From assembly GCA_041398825.1 (NCBI GenBank), contig JAWKTX010000002.1:124001-188000 (forward strand): a stretch of DNA of 64,000 nucleotides, given 5' to 3'. The position numbers and the translations under genes were made by a program. The notes under the pieces are model-generated. The model was not told the DNA's origin and did not search any database. It saw nothing but the letters and a program-made list of their open reading frames with translations. Positions within the stretch are counted from its first letter, which is position 1. The number at the start of each line of letters is the position of its first letter. The stretch comes from Planctomycetaceae bacterium. GTDB lineage: Bacteria; Planctomycetota; Planctomycetia; Planctomycetales; Planctomycetaceae. Positions 53,169-62,740 of the stretch are shown here, in pieces.

Positions 53169-54089
53169 ATGTCTGTTCGAAAACTACTGACGAACCTGAT
53201 GGCAGGCACGATGCTGTGTTCGGGAATGGGCTGCACTTCATTGAAATGGCTCTCGCGAAACGACTACGCGGCCATGGAAGACCCATTTCTGCAGCTGCCA
53301 GCTGTTCCCTCCGCCAGGCAGACAGCCAGCCTGTCCGGTGTGAATTCCGGGCTCGCGAACGCGTCGGGCGATTTCAGCGCGCAGTCGATGGGGACTGCGG
53401 AATACGGAGACTCAAACACCGACAACCCATTTGCAGACCCGTCACAATCGCCGCTGGAACAATCGTCCTCGCAGCCTTTCGCGCAAGCGAGCGGGGATGC
53501 CGAAGACCGACCTTTCAACCCATTCGCAACCGATGAACCGTTTATTCCCCGGGAGACGCGACCGGTTGCTTCCAGTCCGGGTATTTCCGGCAGTATGTCT
53601 TCGACTGATGCGTTTGCCTCGTCTGCCGGCAATCCCGAGGCTTTTCAGTTTCAGCAGCCCTCCCCGCTGCAACAGCCATCTGCGGATGCTGACCGAGTGA
53701 GTTCGCCAGTTCAGAAGAGTCATGATCTGCTGGCTCAGGGGTTGTCTGCTCACCAGCCCGGTACGGCGCGGCTGACGGATGATGATGTCGCAGCTTTCAA
53801 TGAATTCATGCAGGAATCCGCGACGCGCCCTGCGTCTCGGCTGAATCATGAACACAACCGAACACTCAGGCCGGTCGATGCACAGCAAGCATTGGTTCAG
53901 TCAGGTCACTTCGAAAGTGCAGCCGGAGTGTATGATGACTTGGTATCCGATCAGCCGGCCGGCAATTCATCGCCTGTGAACCGATCAGCATCCCTGTCCC
54001 GTAATGATTCCGCGGCATCAAACTCAACTCTCGATCAGTCGTTCCGAGGTGATAGCGGTTGGAAACCTACGCAGTTTGTTCATCCTTGA
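53169..54089 (+). CDS. Ser/Pro-rich lipoprotein
   Basis: A 306-residue protein with a lipoprotein signal peptide (SGMGC, lipobox Cys22). The rest is low in hydrophobic residues and rich in Ser, Pro, Asp, Ala and Gln, with repeated FNPFA / DNPFA-type motifs, so it is probably extended or disordered. No family is recognised. AGGA seven bases before the ATG is a good ribosome-binding site. The neighbouring gene at 51831 is also secreted and may be expressed with it. Confidence 0.72.
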   Translation: MSVRKLLTNLMAGTMLCSGMGCTSLKWLSRNDYAAMEDPFLQLPAVPSARQTASLSGVNSGLANASGDFSAQSMGTAEYGDSNTDNPFADPSQSPLEQSSSQPFAQASGDAEDRPFNPFATDEPFIPRETRPVASSPGISGSMSSTDAFASSAGNPEAFQFQQPSPLQQPSADADRVSSPVQKSHDLLAQGLSAHQPGTARLTDDDVAAFNEFMQESATRPASRLNHEHNRTLRPVDAQQALVQSGHFESAAGVYDDLVSDQPAGNSSPVNRSASLSRNDSAASNSTLDQSFRGDSGWKPTQFVHP

Positions 54090-54400
54090 CCGGTCTGACC
54101 ACGTGAGGGCTCCAGCTCTCCGCCGTCGCGCGCGGGCCGGATGCCGTATCCCTTGAGAGCTCTGCGCGAATAACGATGCTGCGTGCCAGAAACGTGACTG
54201 CAGATGATGCAGGTGCGCTTCCGGGACAGATACGCCTATCTTGAACCAGCGCCACCTTCCGCAGACATGCCTGCCTGTCCGTTCACTCAGGAAACCACAG
54301 ACAGTCAGACGTTGCAATCGATTACAGTGAGTGTTTCAATACGCTCGCGGCCAGATCCTCAGGGAAGATCCGTAGATGCATCATTTGAACAGTCGGGCAG
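54090..54400. other. intergenic region upstream of the second sigma/kinase pair
   Basis: About 310 bp without a convincing gene or repeat. It should contain the promoter of the ECF sigma factor gene at 54401; no element stands out. Confidence 0.5.
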
Positions 54401-55045
54401 ATGGCAAGTACGAACAAGATAGAAGCAACCGATTCTGGAGGCGGTACCGGTTCGATCAGTCACTGGATTCACGAACTTCGCAATGGTCGAGAATCTGCCG
54501 CAACACATCTTTTTCATCGGTACCAGCCGCTGATGCAGGCTGTAGCCGGAGAGGCGTTGGGGAAGTCACCAAGAACGGTGGGTGATGAAGATGACGTCGT
54601 CTCTACGGCGTTCTGGGCATTCCTTCGAAGGAGCCAGGTGGGTGCCTATCCCGAACTGAATACGCGGGATGACCTCTGGCGTCTCCTGGTAACGATTACT
54701 CGAACCCATGCATGGAAGCAGGGCCGATTTCTGACGCGAAAGCGTCGGCACATGCAGCATTTGCATCAACTGGACCGTGTGGTTTTAAGGGAAATGGCGA
54801 ATGACCGGATTCTGCCGGAAGTCACTGCCATCATGTCAGACACCCTGACAGCCTTGCTGAAAACCCTGGATCAGTCAGATCCGGAACTGGGCGACATTGC
54901 GCGTGGAAGACTGGAGGGATTGTCAAACGCGGAACTGGCCGAGAAACACAATCGATCACAGCGCACGATTGAGCGTCGAATTCGTCTGATTCAGGAAATA
55001 TGGCAACGCCACTTCGAGCAACCCGAGAATGAATCTTCTGATTGA
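54401..55045 (+). CDS. ECF-type RNA polymerase sigma factor
   Basis: A 214-residue sigma factor. Region 2 is LFHRYQPLMQAVAGEALG with the DEDDVVSTAFWAFLRR segment, and region 4 is ARGRLEGLSNAELAEKHNRSQRTIERRIRLIQEIW. It resembles planctomycete ECF factors encoded beside kinases and is only distantly similar to the one at 28825. It overlaps the start of the kinase gene by 17 bp, so both are made from one message. Confidence 0.88.
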   Translation: MASTNKIEATDSGGGTGSISHWIHELRNGRESAATHLFHRYQPLMQAVAGEALGKSPRTVGDEDDVVSTAFWAFLRRSQVGAYPELNTRDDLWRLLVTITRTHAWKQGRFLTRKRRHMQHLHQLDRVVLREMANDRILPEVTAIMSDTLTALLKTLDQSDPELGDIARGRLEGLSNAELAEKHNRSQRTIERRIRLIQEIWQRHFEQPENESSD

Positions 55046-57200
55046 CCGCATCTGTATTCAGTATGAAGACGCGCTGCGCGAGGGAAGCCAACTTTCTGTT
55101 GCTGAACTTCTGCTGCAAGTCGCGGCGGAACATCGCGAAGAGCTGCTGACCGAACTTCTTTGTCTGCGGCACGACTATGCCAAAGATGATGTTCATCCGG
55201 AACAATGGTTCGCCGAGTTTCCCCGGGAGAAAGCCGCGGTGCAGGAAGCCCTGCGACGCTGCCTGAAACTGACCCCTGCAGAATTACAACCGAGTGATTT
55301 ACTGCTGAATCGATTCCGCATTGAGGAGCCCGTCGGAAAGGGAGCTTTTTCCACTGTATATCGCGCCTGGGACCAGGAACTGGGCCGGTGGGTTGCAGTA
55401 AAGATTCCCGCTCTGAAGGGCGCTGTAACCTGCGAAGTTGCCGATCAGGTGTGCCGCGAAGCGAAGTTGTTGGGTTCGCTGCGACACCATTCCATCGTTT
55501 TGCTCTATGATGTCATTCGTGACGAGAACGGTTGGCCGCTGCTTGTGATGGAGTTCATAGATGGCCAGCCGCTGGATGACTGGTGGAATTCAAAATCGCA
55601 CCCTGACGTCCCGTGTCTGATGCAGATTGCGGAAGCGATGGGATACGCGCATCAAAAAGGTGTGATTCATCGCGACCTGAAGCCCGGTAATATTCTTGTT
55701 ACCACCGAAGGTCGCGTTGTGCTCGTTGATTTTGGTCTCTCGGTCCAATTCAACTCGCAGTTGAACCGTCGTGATGGTAACGGTGGAACGCTTAAGTACA
55801 TGTCGCCGGAACAGGTGCTGGGGCAGGCGCACTGGATTGATGGACGCGCCGATATCTGGGCATTTGGTGTCATCCTTTACGAAATGCTTGCCGGTGAGCC
55901 GCCTTTTGCGGGTGAGACACTGGATGAAATTGCTCAGGCGATTGTGGAACGCAATCCGAGACCACCTCGTCAAACAAATCCTCAAATCTGCCCTCAGCTG
56001 GAAGCCATCTGCCTGCGGTGTCTGAGCAAATCTCCGGACGGTCGATACAACACAGCGATGGACCTTCTGGCCGACCTGAAGAAGACTCAATCCACGAAGC
56101 ACCTTATCCCGCCCAGAGTCTGGATCGTTGCAGCAGCGGTCCTCCTGTTGATGATTTTATTCCGCCTGTTTTCATCAGGTATCAGCAGACACGCGGGAAC
56201 TGATTCAGCCCTTGCCAAAAACGTCGGCACGGACCTCCGGCAAAAGAACGTCCAGCAAAGCGGTCCAGCCTTCGTTGTCGCTGAGGATTGCCCCCCTTTG
56301 TTGGCATTCGATTTCGATCATGACGTGGGGCCATGGTACGCGTACGAAAAAGCCATTTCTCGGATTGAGGGCGACGCATTCAGGGGCGAAGGATGCCTGG
56401 CCGTCCGCGATCGTGTCCGTCAATTCGATGGGGTCGCATTCAACGCGACGGACCAACTTGCGTCCGGTCGTCTGTATTACATTCAGTTTTTTGCCAGAAC
56501 ACTGAGGCATCCATTCCTTCTGCAACTGCAATTGGAACTATCAGAGCCGGACGGCATGAGTTACCCCCCAATTGCCTACCAAATGCTTGAAGCCCAATGG
56601 AATCGCATCGAAGGGGATATCCTGCTGCCGGAGCATGTGCTGGAATCACGGCTTGTCTTTCGCCCTGCCGACGGTGTCAGCACGGAACCGTTTGCAATAG
56701 ACGCTGTGTCTATTCGGGAATTGCAGATTGTCACTGGTTCGGAAATGTCCCCCGGCGGAGATTTTGAACACGGTGCGGGTCCATGGAAGATCGATGGTGA
56801 TCTGGGCAACGTCAACGTGGTTCAGCGTGATGACGCATCGGAAGGAGATCATTGCCTTCGTGTGTCCGATCGTGCCAGTGCCGATTCAGGCGCGGCCAGG
56901 GAATTTCAGATCGAGAACGGGCGGTATTACCTGTGCCGGGCATTATTGAAATCTCCCGAGCAGGACATGAGCATTAAGATGATGTCACGGTTGGTTGACG
57001 ACGCGGGTGTCCACTATGGAATGTACCGAATTCTGAATGCCGGGATGGATCAATGGCAGCAGCTTCAGGAAGTCGTACGAATTGACGCCGTTGGCAGCAT
57101 CCACTCATTTCAAATCGGTGTCTACAACGCGGACGATCAGAATGCAGATTACCTGATGGACGATTTCAGTTTGCAGGAAGTACGTTTCGTCGCTCCTTAG
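55029..57200 (+). CDS. Ser/Thr kinase with extracytoplasmic tandem CBM4/9-like domains
   Basis: A 723-residue membrane kinase. The kinase domain (about 97-350) has the Gly-loop VGKGAFSTVYRA, Lys125 in VAVKIP, HRDLKPGN (Asp216) and VDFG (Asp234), with the KYMSPEQ activation segment. A transmembrane helix (about 364-381) separates it from two similar beta-rich domains of ~145 residues (about 424-568 and 575-720). Each starts with a FDFDHDVGPW / GDFEHGAGPW pattern, contains GxxCLxVxDR and ends in DxxSxRELQ / DDFSLQEV. They resemble CBM4/9-type or related carbohydrate-binding modules. This suggests a kinase that senses an extracytoplasmic polysaccharide (inference). The overlapping sigma factor gene is its probable output. 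Confidence 0.86.
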   Translation: MNLLIDRICIQYEDALREGSQLSVAELLLQVAAEHREELLTELLCLRHDYAKDDVHPEQWFAEFPREKAAVQEALRRCLKLTPAELQPSDLLLNRFRIEEPVGKGAFSTVYRAWDQELGRWVAVKIPALKGAVTCEVADQVCREAKLLGSLRHHSIVLLYDVIRDENGWPLLVMEFIDGQPLDDWWNSKSHPDVPCLMQIAEAMGYAHQKGVIHRDLKPGNILVTTEGRVVLVDFGLSVQFNSQLNRRDGNGGTLKYMSPEQVLGQAHWIDGRADIWAFGVILYEMLAGEPPFAGETLDEIAQAIVERNPRPPRQTNPQICPQLEAICLRCLSKSPDGRYNTAMDLLADLKKTQSTKHLIPPRVWIVAAAVLLLMILFRLFSSGISRHAGTDSALAKNVGTDLRQKNVQQSGPAFVVAEDCPPLLAFDFDHDVGPWYAYEKAISRIEGDAFRGEGCLAVRDRVRQFDGVAFNATDQLASGRLYYIQFFARTLRHPFLLQLQLELSEPDGMSYPPIAYQMLEAQWNRIEGDILLPEHVLESRLVFRPADGVSTEPFAIDAVSIRELQIVTGSEMSPGGDFEHGAGPWKIDGDLGNVNVVQRDDASEGDHCLRVSDRASADSGAAREFQIENGRYYLCRALLKSPEQDMSIKMMSRLVDDAGVHYGMYRILNAGMDQWQQLQEVVRIDAVGSIHSFQIGVYNADDQNADYLMDDFSLQEVRFVAP

Positions 57201-57347
57201 TAAACGATCGTTGATGTGACGCTCATGTGTCATGCATCCTGCGACATTTTTCACGAATGCATCATCGCGTTGTTTACCGCCGATTCAGCTGAGAAGAGAA
57301 TCACGAAGAGAAGACAGAGTGCCAGCCGGCGTGTGCGTGATCAGCCT

Positions 57348-60311
57348 TCAAAGCGGAGTTGATGGCTGTCCTGCTGATTGCTGAGTCTGCCACGACGCGG
57401 GCATCGCTGGTGTTCGATTTTCCAGAGCCAGCCGTCGGGAATCACGGATCAGCTGAATCACGCGTCCATCCGTTGGCTGCTGTTCGTAACACCATAGCAG
57501 CGTCCGTGCTGCCTCATCGAACCGTTTCTGTTCAAAGTATGTCATGCCAAGCGCTTTCCTGGGACGGTAGGCAGATTCATCGACCGCAAGAATCTTTGTC
57601 AGGACGTTTTCGCAAAGTGAATAATCGCCCAAGGCAAATGCAGTATCGAAAGCATCCATCGCCAGATTGACCCGGAGTTCATCTGACATGCCGTCATGTT
57701 CTTCATCCATATGTGCGGCAATCAAATCCAGGACCGGCTTAAGATCATATTCCTGACCGCTGGCTTTATAGACAGCAAGTACGTCTGCGAGTTCCGGAAG
57801 CTTCGGTGCAAATTGTTGCAGGAGCAGACTGGGGGGAACCATTCTTGAATACAGAGCGGTAATGGCTCTGCGATAGTACGAATTCGCGTGAAAGACGACT
57901 GACCAGTGTTCCAGTGCTTCAGCCTGATTGCCGGTCATGAGCAGTTCCTGTCCAATCAGGAATCGAGTCCGCGGATCGTATCCACGGACAAGCAGGGCCT
58001 GATCGAGCATCGTTCGCGCCATCGTGCTGCTTGCCGGACGCAGAAACGAGGTCTCCGCCAGCAACATGTATGCGGTTCCCTGAATTGGACATTGTGCAAG
58101 CGATTTCCGGGCCAGCTGATCCGCCAGCATTGGCAGTTTGATTGCCTTGCCAAAGGCCCTTTGTAACCACGCCATCTTTTCCTGCTGCGACTGGAATTCT
58201 GCGGATCGAACTGTGTCGCGAATCTGCGTCAGATTCAGAGGGGTTTCGCTGGTCGCCTGCTGTTCGTCAAAAAGCGTGAGACAAAGTTGAGCCATTGTCA
58301 GCTGGACACGTGGCTGATCCGGACACGCTTTCAGAGACTTCACCAGCAGGCCCAGACGATGTTTCTTAATGCTCAGATCCCTGTGATCCGGCTGGCTGGC
58401 ATCATCCGGACTATTGCCGTTATGGCCATGATTCCGGTATTCCATTTCCACTGTGGCATCGCCGGGATCATCGGCATCGTATGCATCGGAAGCGTCACTC
58501 TCGTATAGCGAAAGTTCTTCTGCTTCTTCACTGTCCATCGCAAGTGAAATGGCAGCATCCGCAACATCCCGTTGCTCGTCCAGTGTCGTCAGCAGATACT
58601 GATACCAGTACTTTTCGCCTGCCACACGAGCCGACAGCCCGGGCTGAACCAGCAACAGTAGTCCACCACATGCAACAGCCGGGGCTAGCCAGAACGGGCG
58701 TGGAATTGTGATGCCACGTTCGCGTTCAAATCCTGAACAGAGGCGAAGGCCGGCAACAACAAGCACAACAGTCGTTACCACGATTGCTGGCGCGTACCAG
58801 ATGAAATCTGCTGTTGCGTGCGCTGCCCCCGCCAGGAGACTTGCACTGACCGCAGCGACCAGTTCGGCCTGTTCGGAATCTGCCGGGCGAACCATGCGCC
58901 AAAGGAGACGTGTTAGTACGTAGGCCAGCCCAATCACCAACAATCCAAGTCCCGCCAGTCCTGTTTCCAGTGCCAGGTTGATGTAGGTACTCTCGGCATG
59001 AGAGAACTCGAACGTTGAAAAGTCAGCGAAGTCTGTCATGTAGGTGGGATAGACTTCCCGATGACTACCGACGCCTGTCCCGAACAGAGGGAACTTCCTG
59101 GTTGCTTCAATATCTGCCGCCCAGATGGTCCGGCGTGCATTACCACTGTCCAGTTTGTTGACATCTCCGGATGCAATTTGGTTTACCCGGACATCAACGG
59201 TGTCGCCTCCCAAAAGCATTAGCCCAAAAACCAGCAGAGTCCCGGTGGCGGGCAGTGCCAGCGACAGTGTCCTGCGCGTACTTTCGTTTCGCAGCAGCCC
59301 CACACACGAAACGCACGCCGCCAGCGCCGCCGCCGCCATGCCGCCGCGGGACAATGACAATACGGCGCACATCATCACTCCTGCCACAGCGCAGATCAGC
59401 AACAGGAGTCGAACGCTGACCAGGTTATCGAAATTCGAATGATTCCCCTGGGCCGGACCCAGACCCTGACGAACAGTGCCCGCATTCTGTAACTGGTGCT
59501 GTCGGCGTTCTTTCAGAGCCCACCAGATCAACGGGCCGACACTGATCGCAAGAAACTGAGCAAAGTGGTTTCGGTTTGTAAACGCCCCCTTCAGTACCTC
59601 GCGTGTTCCTGTGAATGGGTGCCTGTAAAACCAGAAGAATTTATCGTTAGATGTCGCCATCTGGGCGACAGCAAAGACGGCCATCATCACTCCGGAGATC
59701 CCAACCAGCTTCAGCAATGTTTCACAATCCGCTTGATTGCGAATGCGTTGAGTCATGACAATTCCGATGATTCCGTAGGCCAGCAGAATCCAGAAGCCAT
59801 GCCGAGTTTCAGACGGAGTCAGGCTCAGTGTGTTCCAGACGGGGCCGGGAGCTACGTCCGAAGTCTCGCTGCCGACTGAAACGGCCTGGTCCGGTTCGCG
59901 TGATGGTGGATCTGCCTGAGTTGCGCCCCACGAGGGAAATAGTCGTTGATACTCACCGGAAATCCCGGACATCACAGCCGGAGTCTGAGGTATGGTCTGG
60001 TACCAAACCAGCATCAACCCTGCGATCAGTAATGGTTCCAGCGTTAGTATCAGAAGCCGCCCGCCTTTTTGAAATCGGTGCAGCGACCAGGCCAGCCCCA
60101 TGAACAGCGACAGTGAGATCAGAATGCGGTGCCCCCACGCTTCTCGCCCCCCCATGATGAACGGGAAAAACAAAAGCAAAGCGACAATTGCGCAGTCAGT
60201 GAGCAGCATTCCCCACGATTCGGTCTTCAGTTCTGGCAGAATAGTTGCATTGCCAAAGGATCGTGCGCTGTTCTTCGACGACTTCTTCCTGTCGTGCAAA
60301 CTCTGAACCAT
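57348..60311 (-). CDS. O-antigen ligase/polymerase-like protein with TPR-like tail
   Basis: A 987-residue membrane protein. About ten transmembrane helices lie in the first ~560 residues. The O-antigen ligase/Wzy signature GAFTNRNHFAQFL, a LSRGGMAAAAL segment, and the large periplasmic loop with the HAESTYIN motif (Glu/His conserved in ligases) are visible. The last ~330 residues are soluble with TPR-like helices (AEALEHWSVVFHANSYYRRAI, FDEAARTLLWCYEQQPTD). It probably links or polymerises polysaccharide units at the outer face of the inner membrane. It is the last gene of the EPS operon, starting 20 bp after the Wzc-like gene. GGAAAG stands eight bases before ATG 60311; the earlier in-frame TTG at 60335 would overlap wzc. 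Confidence 0.88.
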   Translation of the reverse strand: MVQSLHDRKKSSKNSARSFGNATILPELKTESWGMLLTDCAIVALLLFFPFIMGGREAWGHRILISLSLFMGLAWSLHRFQKGGRLLILTLEPLLIAGLMLVWYQTIPQTPAVMSGISGEYQRLFPSWGATQADPPSREPDQAVSVGSETSDVAPGPVWNTLSLTPSETRHGFWILLAYGIIGIVMTQRIRNQADCETLLKLVGISGVMMAVFAVAQMATSNDKFFWFYRHPFTGTREVLKGAFTNRNHFAQFLAISVGPLIWWALKERRQHQLQNAGTVRQGLGPAQGNHSNFDNLVSVRLLLLICAVAGVMMCAVLSLSRGGMAAAALAACVSCVGLLRNESTRRTLSLALPATGTLLVFGLMLLGGDTVDVRVNQIASGDVNKLDSGNARRTIWAADIEATRKFPLFGTGVGSHREVYPTYMTDFADFSTFEFSHAESTYINLALETGLAGLGLLVIGLAYVLTRLLWRMVRPADSEQAELVAAVSASLLAGAAHATADFIWYAPAIVVTTVVLVVAGLRLCSGFERERGITIPRPFWLAPAVACGGLLLLVQPGLSARVAGEKYWYQYLLTTLDEQRDVADAAISLAMDSEEAEELSLYESDASDAYDADDPGDATVEMEYRNHGHNGNSPDDASQPDHRDLSIKKHRLGLLVKSLKACPDQPRVQLTMAQLCLTLFDEQQATSETPLNLTQIRDTVRSAEFQSQQEKMAWLQRAFGKAIKLPMLADQLARKSLAQCPIQGTAYMLLAETSFLRPASSTMARTMLDQALLVRGYDPRTRFLIGQELLMTGNQAEALEHWSVVFHANSYYRRAITALYSRMVPPSLLLQQFAPKLPELADVLAVYKASGQEYDLKPVLDLIAAHMDEEHDGMSDELRVNLAMDAFDTAFALGDYSLCENVLTKILAVDESAYRPRKALGMTYFEQKRFDEAARTLLWCYEQQPTDGRVIQLIRDSRRLALENRTPAMPASWQTQQSAGQPSTPL

Positions 60312-60331
60312 GGGGATGACTTTCCGGACGT

Positions 60332-62662
60332 TCAAGCAGCTCGATTCGAGCCCGACTTGCGAAATGACGAACCGCCTTCTGCCAGTGCACTCAGGCCCGC
60401 AGCCACATTTGGCTGGCCGGGTTCGCCGTGCTCGTCGGCTTCGTGGCCGTATCCATAGCCGTATCCATAACCGTACCCATATCCGTAGCTGCCATCGTCA
60501 TGCCCGGAAAGATGATTCACGACGACACCCAGCAACTGGCAGCCGAGGCTGCGGAGAGTTTCGGTTGCTCGTATCACCATGCGGCGGCGGTCCTTGTCTG
60601 GTCGAACGACCAGTACCACAGCGTCGACAAGACGCCCGACAATGGTTGGGTCGCTGACAGCCAGTACCGGTGGAACGTCAACAATAATCTGTTCATAACG
60701 CGTTTCGGCCCACGCGAGCAGATTGGCGAAGCGATCACCCGCGAGAAGTTCGGCCGGATTAATGGGGCGAGGTCCGCAGGAGATGACATCGAGTTTGTCG
60801 GTGTTCAGGTTGCGAGTGTGGCGAGTTGCGATGGTATCAATATCTTCATCAGACTTGAGTATCTGTGACAGCCCGATGTCATCACGCAATCCCAGCAACG
60901 CCGACAGCCCCGGACGACGCATATCCGCGTCGATGATGAGTGTGCGTTTGCCGGACTGAGCGAACGCAACAGCCAGATTCGATGACACCGTGGTCTTTCC
61001 ATCACCGGGTTCGGTACTGGTGACAATAAGCCGGCTGGATTCCACCGGTGAAAACTCAATACTGGTTCGCATCGATCGAAACGCTTCGACTTCACGAGCA
61101 TTCGGACGAGCATGACTGATGACGGCATCAAAGCCGTCCCCCTCCAGTTCTTCGATGCGTGGCACCATCGAAAGGACCTGAGTGGACAACTGAAGTTTCA
61201 GTTCTTCAGGCGTTCGGAAACGATCGTCCATGATGTCCAGAACCCAGATAATGCCCAGGCCCGTCACAGTTCCAAGCATCAGAGACAGAAGTCCGGTAAT
61301 TGCCAGACGGGGTGAAACGGGTCGAGCGGAGTAGCTGGGTTTGCTGGAGACCTGAGCACGGATGCCTTTTTCCTTGTTCAGGTCGATGGTGCTCATACTG
61401 GTGAGCAAGCCGTTTCGCAGTTCGTGTAACTGTTCAATCTCGCGATCAAGGTCGCGCAGTTGAGTCAGAGTTTGTGACAACATCATCGAACTGTTTTGCT
61501 GTTCGTGCATTCGTGAATACAGCTCTGTTTCGTGAGCCTGGCTGCTGCGAAGGCGCTGCTCGGCCATTTTCAGCAACTGTGGTCCCAGATGTTCTTTGGC
61601 CATCAGCTGAATGCGCTGACGCTGCATCTGAGGCTTCTCAGAAAGATACTTTTCTTTCACCAGGATTTCGGACTGCAGTCGCTTCAGTTCGGGATGAGCA
61701 GCACCCAGCTTTGTCTGTGCATCGTTGAGTTGTCCGTACAGGTCCAGGAGTTCCTGACTGAGCCGCGAATTGATGATGTCATCCTGAGCTCCCACACCCA
61801 TCAGCTGATTCATCATATCTCGCCCCGCACTATCCATCGACTGCGAGAGGAAGAGACTGATGTCTTCGTTATTATCGATCGCCTGGCGCAGCCCCATATA
61901 GAGAGTCTTCGCCCGGGTGGTTTCTTCGCGGGCGTTGGCCAGATCCTGTGCCAGGATACGAATCTGTTCTACCGCGATACTTAACACGCCCTGATCACTG
62001 CCGGAATCGACGATATCCGGATTGGCAGATTTCAGGCGAAGACGTTCGGTGGTCTTCTGTATCAGTTGATTCTCAAACTCCGTCAACTTTGACTGCAGCG
62101 TGCGGAGATTCTGTTCCGAGTCACCCTGGTGTGTCTCATTCATATAGTGTTCGTATGACGACAGCAGCGTTCGCAGCATCATCTGAGCACAGGCGGGATC
62201 GCGAGAGCGATACTTGAGTTCAAGAATGGTCGTGCCGAAGGGAGATGAGACGCGAAGGTTATCGCGCACTTCTTCAACCCAGAGAGATTCTGAAACTCCG
62301 ACCAGATCAACTCGGTATTTTTTTGGCAACCTCACCAGCGCTCGGCTGATGACTTCGTCACTGGACATCAGCTGTTGAAAGGTCGGCATGTCCGCACTGG
62401 GGCTGTCGTTCTTCTGAACACCGTCCTCGGTGACTCCGGACCCTTTGCGGACGATGTGCAGTTGAGCAGATGATTCGTAACGGCGCTCGGCGACGACGTA
62501 ATAGGCCGCTCCGCAAAGGCCAACAGCAACGATGGTCGCCAGCAGGATTCCGCTGCGCATTCGCACGGTGCGCAGGAAGCGGAAGACAGAATGCAGAGTT
62601 GTCGCAGCGCTATGCTGGCCAAGTTGCTGCATCATCATCAGATTTCTGTCGTCCATCGACAT
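60332..62662 (-). CDS. polysaccharide co-polymerase with BY-kinase domain (Wzc-like)
   Basis: A 776-residue protein. It has N-terminal Wzz-like regions with two transmembrane helices (about 38-57 and about 450-475), separated by a long periplasmic coiled coil. A cytoplasmic tyrosine autokinase domain follows: Walker A EPGDGKTT near residue 550, Walker A' LIIDADMRRPGLS and Walker B VDVPPVLAVSD. The C-terminal tail has seven consecutive Tyr-Gly pairs (residues about 724-738), the likely autophosphorylated tyrosine cluster, followed by a disordered segment. Wzc controls chain length and assembly of capsule or EPS with Wza (here encoded upstream) and a Wzy polymerase (downstream). The gene is central to the operon. 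Confidence 0.93.
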   Translation of the reverse strand: MSMDDRNLMMMQQLGQHSAATTLHSVFRFLRTVRMRSGILLATIVAVGLCGAAYYVVAERRYESSAQLHIVRKGSGVTEDGVQKNDSPSADMPTFQQLMSSDEVISRALVRLPKKYRVDLVGVSESLWVEEVRDNLRVSSPFGTTILELKYRSRDPACAQMMLRTLLSSYEHYMNETHQGDSEQNLRTLQSKLTEFENQLIQKTTERLRLKSANPDIVDSGSDQGVLSIAVEQIRILAQDLANAREETTRAKTLYMGLRQAIDNNEDISLFLSQSMDSAGRDMMNQLMGVGAQDDIINSRLSQELLDLYGQLNDAQTKLGAAHPELKRLQSEILVKEKYLSEKPQMQRQRIQLMAKEHLGPQLLKMAEQRLRSSQAHETELYSRMHEQQNSSMMLSQTLTQLRDLDREIEQLHELRNGLLTSMSTIDLNKEKGIRAQVSSKPSYSARPVSPRLAITGLLSLMLGTVTGLGIIWVLDIMDDRFRTPEELKLQLSTQVLSMVPRIEELEGDGFDAVISHARPNAREVEAFRSMRTSIEFSPVESSRLIVTSTEPGDGKTTVSSNLAVAFAQSGKRTLIIDADMRRPGLSALLGLRDDIGLSQILKSDEDIDTIATRHTRNLNTDKLDVISCGPRPINPAELLAGDRFANLLAWAETRYEQIIVDVPPVLAVSDPTIVGRLVDAVVLVVRPDKDRRRMVIRATETLRSLGCQLLGVVVNHLSGHDDGSYGYGYGYGYGYGYGHEADEHGEPGQPNVAAGLSALAEGGSSFRKSGSNRAA
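60449..60490 (-). repeat. six-base tandem repeat encoding the (Tyr-Gly)7 tail of the Wzc-like kinase
   Basis: On the minus strand seven copies of TA(C/T)GG(A/C/G/T) follow one another. The synonymous codon differences (TAC/TAT and GGA/GGG/GGT/GGC) show that the Tyr-Gly pattern is kept by selection rather than by recent slippage. Confidence 0.85.
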
Positions 62663-62740
62663 TGATCGGCTTCCTGCCCGTGTCTTTAAACAGACTGTGT
62701 AGTCAACAAAACTGGTGCGTGGCTTCCGCTGCGAAATTCG

